A DNA stretch of 9,833 nucleotides. It comes from Bacteroidota bacterium (GTDB taxonomy: Bacteria; Bacteroidota; Bacteroidia; Chitinophagales; Chitinophagaceae). The stretch lies in contig CANHUW010000050.1 in NCBI GenBank assembly GCA_947463975.1, positions 1-9,833 on the forward strand, in the 5' to 3' direction. Made by a program: the position numbers and the translations under genes. Of this stretch, positions 7,578 to 9,833 are shown piece by piece (position 1 is the stretch's first letter; every line of letters starts with the position of its first letter). Under the pieces are notes generated by a model. It was not told where the DNA came from. It did not search any database and worked only from the letters and a program-made list of their open reading frames with translations.

Positions 7578-8303
7578 TTACTTCTTGATCAATGAAACAA
7601 AGTGTTTATTCGCCAATTCCCAGTTGACTAAATTCCACCAATTATTGATATAGTCTGGTCTTTTGTTTTGGTATTTCAAATAATAAGCATGTTCCCAAAC
7701 ATCTAATCCAATGATTGGTTCTCCTTTTATCTCTGCGATGTCCATTAATGGATTATCTTGATTGGCAGTAGAACAAACTGCTAATTGACCATCTGCTTTA
7801 ACAATTAACCATGCCCAGCCGCTACCAAATCTAGCTTTTGCTGCATCAGCAAAAGCTGTTTGAAATGCAGTGAATGATCCAAATGTTTTATTGATCGCTT
7901 CAGCTAATTCGTTTTGAGGAACAGATGCAGGAGATGGTTTCATGATTTGCCAGAAAAACTCGTGGTTAAAATGTCCACCTGCATTGTTGCGCATCTTTGC
8001 ACTATAAGTTGAAATATTGGCAAGCAATGTTCTTAAGCTTGTAGTGGCTGTGTTTATTTTTTCTGCCGTACATGCATCTGCTAAATTTTTTGCATAAGTA
8101 GCAGCGTGTTTTGTATAATGAATCTCCATGGTCAATGCATCAATAAATGGCTCCAATGCATTATATGCATAGGGTAGTGCTTGCTGCTGGAATTCAGTTG
8201 TTGAAAAATTCCAACTACCCATGATGGGTGCAGTAGCCAAAGCGATTCCTGCCTTTCCTGTGTCTTTCAGAAACTGGCGACGATTTTGTGATGATTTGGA
8301 CAT
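7578..8303 (-). CDS. sodA: Superoxide dismutase, Mn-type, with twin-arginine signal
   Basis: The 241-residue protein has a Tat signal, NRRQFLK at residues 7-13 followed by a hydrophobic stretch to about 30, then a complete Fe/Mn superoxide dismutase. The enzyme converts superoxide to O2 and H2O2. Aligned to E. coli MnSOD, the metal ligands are His62, His114, Asp201 and His205, and the gateway Tyr is Tyr70. Metal-type residues favour manganese: Gly110 in NNAGGHFNH and Gln182 in STANQDNPLM, where FeSODs place a Gln at the first site. The motif DVWEHAYYLKYQNKRPDYI spans 201-219. Fold and ligands are complete, so activity is expected. A folded, metal-loaded export to the periplasm is inferred from the Tat motif. 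The gene starts 4 bp after the permease stop and ends 10 bp before the CDF gene. The ATG start is required to include the twin arginines, and no Shine-Dalgarno is present. Cambialistic metal use cannot be excluded. Confidence 0.95.
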   Translation of the reverse strand: MSKSSQNRRQFLKDTGKAGIALATAPIMGSWNFSTTEFQQQALPYAYNALEPFIDALTMEIHYTKHAATYAKNLADACTAEKINTATTSLRTLLANISTYSAKMRNNAGGHFNHEFFWQIMKPSPASVPQNELAEAINKTFGSFTAFQTAFADAAKARFGSGWAWLIVKADGQLAVCSTANQDNPLMDIAEIKGEPIIGLDVWEHAYYLKYQNKRPDYINNWWNLVNWELANKHFVSLIKK

Positions 8304-8307
8304 GGTA

Positions 8308-9732
8308 TTATTTTTTAAAGTACTTCTTCAAAGTTACTTTAATTGGCTGTAAAGTTCGGTAGTAAAATTCTTGATTAAAAAGTTGAGAATCTCTCATGGC
8401 CTTATAAGTTAGAAATATACCGATAGGTATTAATAAGAAGCTAGACAACCACATACCAGCAAAAGGATCCCATGTGCCAGATTTGGCTAATTTTTCTCCA
8501 AAATTATTCAGTAAGAAAAAAACCACAAAAAACGCAACAGCTAATACCATTGGCGTTCCCAATCCCCCTTTTCTAATAATGGATCCCAATGGAGCGCCAA
8601 TTAAAAACAATACAATGCATGCAAAAGATAAAGTAAATTTTCTGTGCCACTCAATTGCATGATAAGCTGTTGACTGAATTTTATCTTTATATATTATGGA
8701 CAATGACCCCAAGCTACTTATCATAGCAGCAAATTGGTAACCTACACTTTCAACAGTGCTATATTTTTCCGAAGCTGGAATAATATCATACATCGACTTA
8801 ATTGGTTTCGCTTTAACAGCATTAAAAAGTTGAGCACTATCTTTATAATTCATAAATCGTAGATAACCACCCAATTCTGCTTTTGTTTTTTTCAAGTAAT
8901 AGAAGTCATTATTTTTTACAGAGTCAAGCGCATGTTGTAATTGACGAATGCTCAACATTTTTGGATCGTAAATTTGATCATTATTCTTGCCCAATTGGAA
9001 AGACTTTAAATCAAATACTTTTTTATATTCTTTAAAATACAATCTAGTGAATTCGGTAGGGGTGTTTCCTCTTTGTCCTCTTTCTTGATAACGCCAACCA
9101 TTGTACATGGTAAATTCTAAAAATTTTTTATCTGGCGAAACGCGCATGATACCAGATGCAGCCATAGTCATATTATCTTGTAAACCATATCTTTTCTCAA
9201 AGATGATAATATTCTGCATGACACTATCATTGGATTCTTTCTTACCTAATTTGATGATATAGCCATCTATCTTATCATAAAATACGCCTTCTTTTAAATC
9301 CATTGCAGGCTTAGCAACAATAATATCGTATTTGAGCTTGGTCAACTTCATTTGAGCAATAGGAATAATATTGTTGGCAAATAAAAACGCCACTCCAGAT
9401 AGCAATATGGTGAACAAAAATATGGGACGCATAAAACGAATCAATGGAATCCCAGCAGCCTTGATGGCAACCAATTCAAAACTCTCTCCTAAATTACCAA
9501 AAGTCATAATAGAAGAAAACAAAAGAGACAGCGGTAATGAAAGTGTTATGGTATTAATAGCTACTAAACCTATTAATTGCATAATGATGATAAAATCTAA
9601 TCCCTTTCCTACTAAGTCGTCAATGTATAACCAAAAAAATTGCATCGTCAGCACAAAAGTGGTAATCGTTAGTGCTGCTATAAAAGGTCCAATGAAGGCC
9701 TTCAGAATTAGTATGTCTAATTTTTTGAACAA
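8308..9732 (-). CDS. LptF/LptG family lipopolysaccharide export permease (YjgP/YjgQ)
   Basis: The 474-residue protein is a transmembrane subunit of the LptB2FG complex, which extracts lipopolysaccharide from the inner membrane and passes it to the periplasmic Lpt bridge. Membrane helices are visible at about 13-33, 48-75, 102-122, 365-385, 394-410 and 428-443. The coupling-helix region SFELVAIKAAGIP (84-96) contacts the LptB ATPase in the family, and HRKFTLSFACIVLFLIGAPLG (363-383) is the conserved fourth-helix region. Residues 125-360 form the periplasmic beta-jellyroll domain, with a helical, Lys-rich insertion at about 255-310 that is typical of Bacteroidota members. LptF versus LptG cannot be decided from this copy alone. 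The start is TTG at 9732-9730: an in-frame TAG lies six codons upstream, no ATG or GTG intervenes, and the next Met (residue 30) would delete the first helix. It begins 10 bp after the preceding gene's stop and ends 4 bp before the SOD gene. Confidence 0.92.
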   Translation of the reverse strand: MFKKLDILILKAFIGPFIAALTITTFVLTMQFFWLYIDDLVGKGLDFIIIMQLIGLVAINTITLSLPLSLLFSSIMTFGNLGESFELVAIKAAGIPLIRFMRPIFLFTILLSGVAFLFANNIIPIAQMKLTKLKYDIIVAKPAMDLKEGVFYDKIDGYIIKLGKKESNDSVMQNIIIFEKRYGLQDNMTMAASGIMRVSPDKKFLEFTMYNGWRYQERGQRGNTPTEFTRLYFKEYKKVFDLKSFQLGKNNDQIYDPKMLSIRQLQHALDSVKNNDFYYLKKTKAELGGYLRFMNYKDSAQLFNAVKAKPIKSMYDIIPASEKYSTVESVGYQFAAMISSLGSLSIIYKDKIQSTAYHAIEWHRKFTLSFACIVLFLIGAPLGSIIRKGGLGTPMVLAVAFFVVFFLLNNFGEKLAKSGTWDPFAGMWLSSFLLIPIGIFLTYKAMRDSQLFNQEFYYRTLQPIKVTLKKYFKK

Positions 9733-9742
9733 GTTTGTAGTA

Positions 9743-9833
9743 CTAGCTACCTATGCGATGAAATAGATCTTTAACCTGATATCCCCAAAGTTGGCTTTGG
9801 TCTTTGATTTCATTTTTTTCTGCAAAATCTTTA
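9743..9833 (-). CDS. C-terminal fragment of an unidentified protein (runs in from the right edge)
   Basis: A frame open from the right edge ends at a TAG at 9745-9743, 10 bp before the permease TTG. The last 29 residues read as KDFAEKNEIKDQ, then SQLWGYQVKDLFHRIGS, a charged, helical tail. I do not recognise the family. It is not the tail I would expect of Tgt, which often precedes LptF/LptG permeases in related genomes. A second minus-strand frame is also open here (ending at 9755-9753) with a Lys-rich, less protein-like translation, so the frame choice is probable but not certain. The same strand and tight spacing suggest it shares a transcript with the permease gene. Confidence 0.55.
   Translation of the reverse strand, partial: KDFAEKNEIKDQSQLWGYQVKDLFHRIGS

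Larger units (their letters stand above)
4106..9833 (-). other. Probable co-transcribed gene run (unidentified gene to trmD)
   Basis: Seven minus-strand genes follow one another with gaps of 10, 4, 10, 15, 8 and 19 bp and no visible terminator between them. Such spacing usually means one transcript. The true promoter would lie beyond the right edge. The run breaks at the 86-bp gap after trmD. Beyond that, the DUF5916 gene, ade and upp form a second run with gaps of 10 and 38 bp. Internal promoters inside coding sequence cannot be excluded. Confidence 0.5.

Noticed and set aside
9371..9766. 131-residue open frame on the plus strand
   Set aside because: It lies almost entirely antisense to the permease gene, has no recognisable domain, and is explained by the codon pattern of the real gene.
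1..9833. A novel defence, mobile or biosynthetic system
   Set aside because: Nine of ten genes belong to recognised families, eight of them with housekeeping or envelope roles. No transposase, integrase, repeats, toxin-antitoxin pair or shift in base composition was seen.

Overview
The window looks like chromosomal DNA of a member of Bacteroidota, most likely close to Chitinophagaceae or Sphingobacteriia. This is inferred from the AT-rich sequence, the absence of Shine-Dalgarno motifs before the starts, a CBM9/DUF5916 outer-membrane barrel, the Bacteroidota style of the LptF/LptG permease and of the CDF transporter, and the general protein style. No rRNA, tRNA, insertion sequence, CRISPR array or phage gene was seen.

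All ten genes lie on the minus strand, so they are read from right to left. From upstream to downstream they are: the 3' end of an unidentified gene (9743-9833); an LptF/LptG-family lipopolysaccharide export permease with a TTG start; a Tat-exported Mn-type superoxide dismutase; a CDF metal transporter with a C-terminal cysteine cluster; a cytosolic M20 metallodipeptidase; an Hsp15-like S4 RNA-binding protein; TrmD, the tRNA m1G37 methyltransferase; a secreted CBM9-like/DUF5916 outer-membrane barrel; adenine deaminase; and the first 38 codons of uracil phosphoribosyltransferase.

The gaps are 10, 4, 10, 15, 8, 19, 86, 10 and 38 bp, so most of the window could be transcribed as one or two long units. 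The 86-bp gap between trmD and the DUF5916 gene is the only obvious place for an internal promoter, and it holds a weak -7-like element. No convincing rho-independent terminator was found. There is no gene-free stretch longer than 300 bases.

Functionally this is a housekeeping mix. It covers envelope biogenesis and protection (LPS export, exported SOD, metal efflux, OM barrel), translation quality (TrmD, S4 protein), peptide turnover (M20) and nucleobase salvage (Ade giving hypoxanthine, Upp giving UMP). I do not see a clear undescribed system. The points most worth a second look are the exported SOD next to a metal transporter with an altered transport site and a cysteine cluster, the TTG start of the permease, and the pairing of an orphan OM barrel with base-salvage genes.
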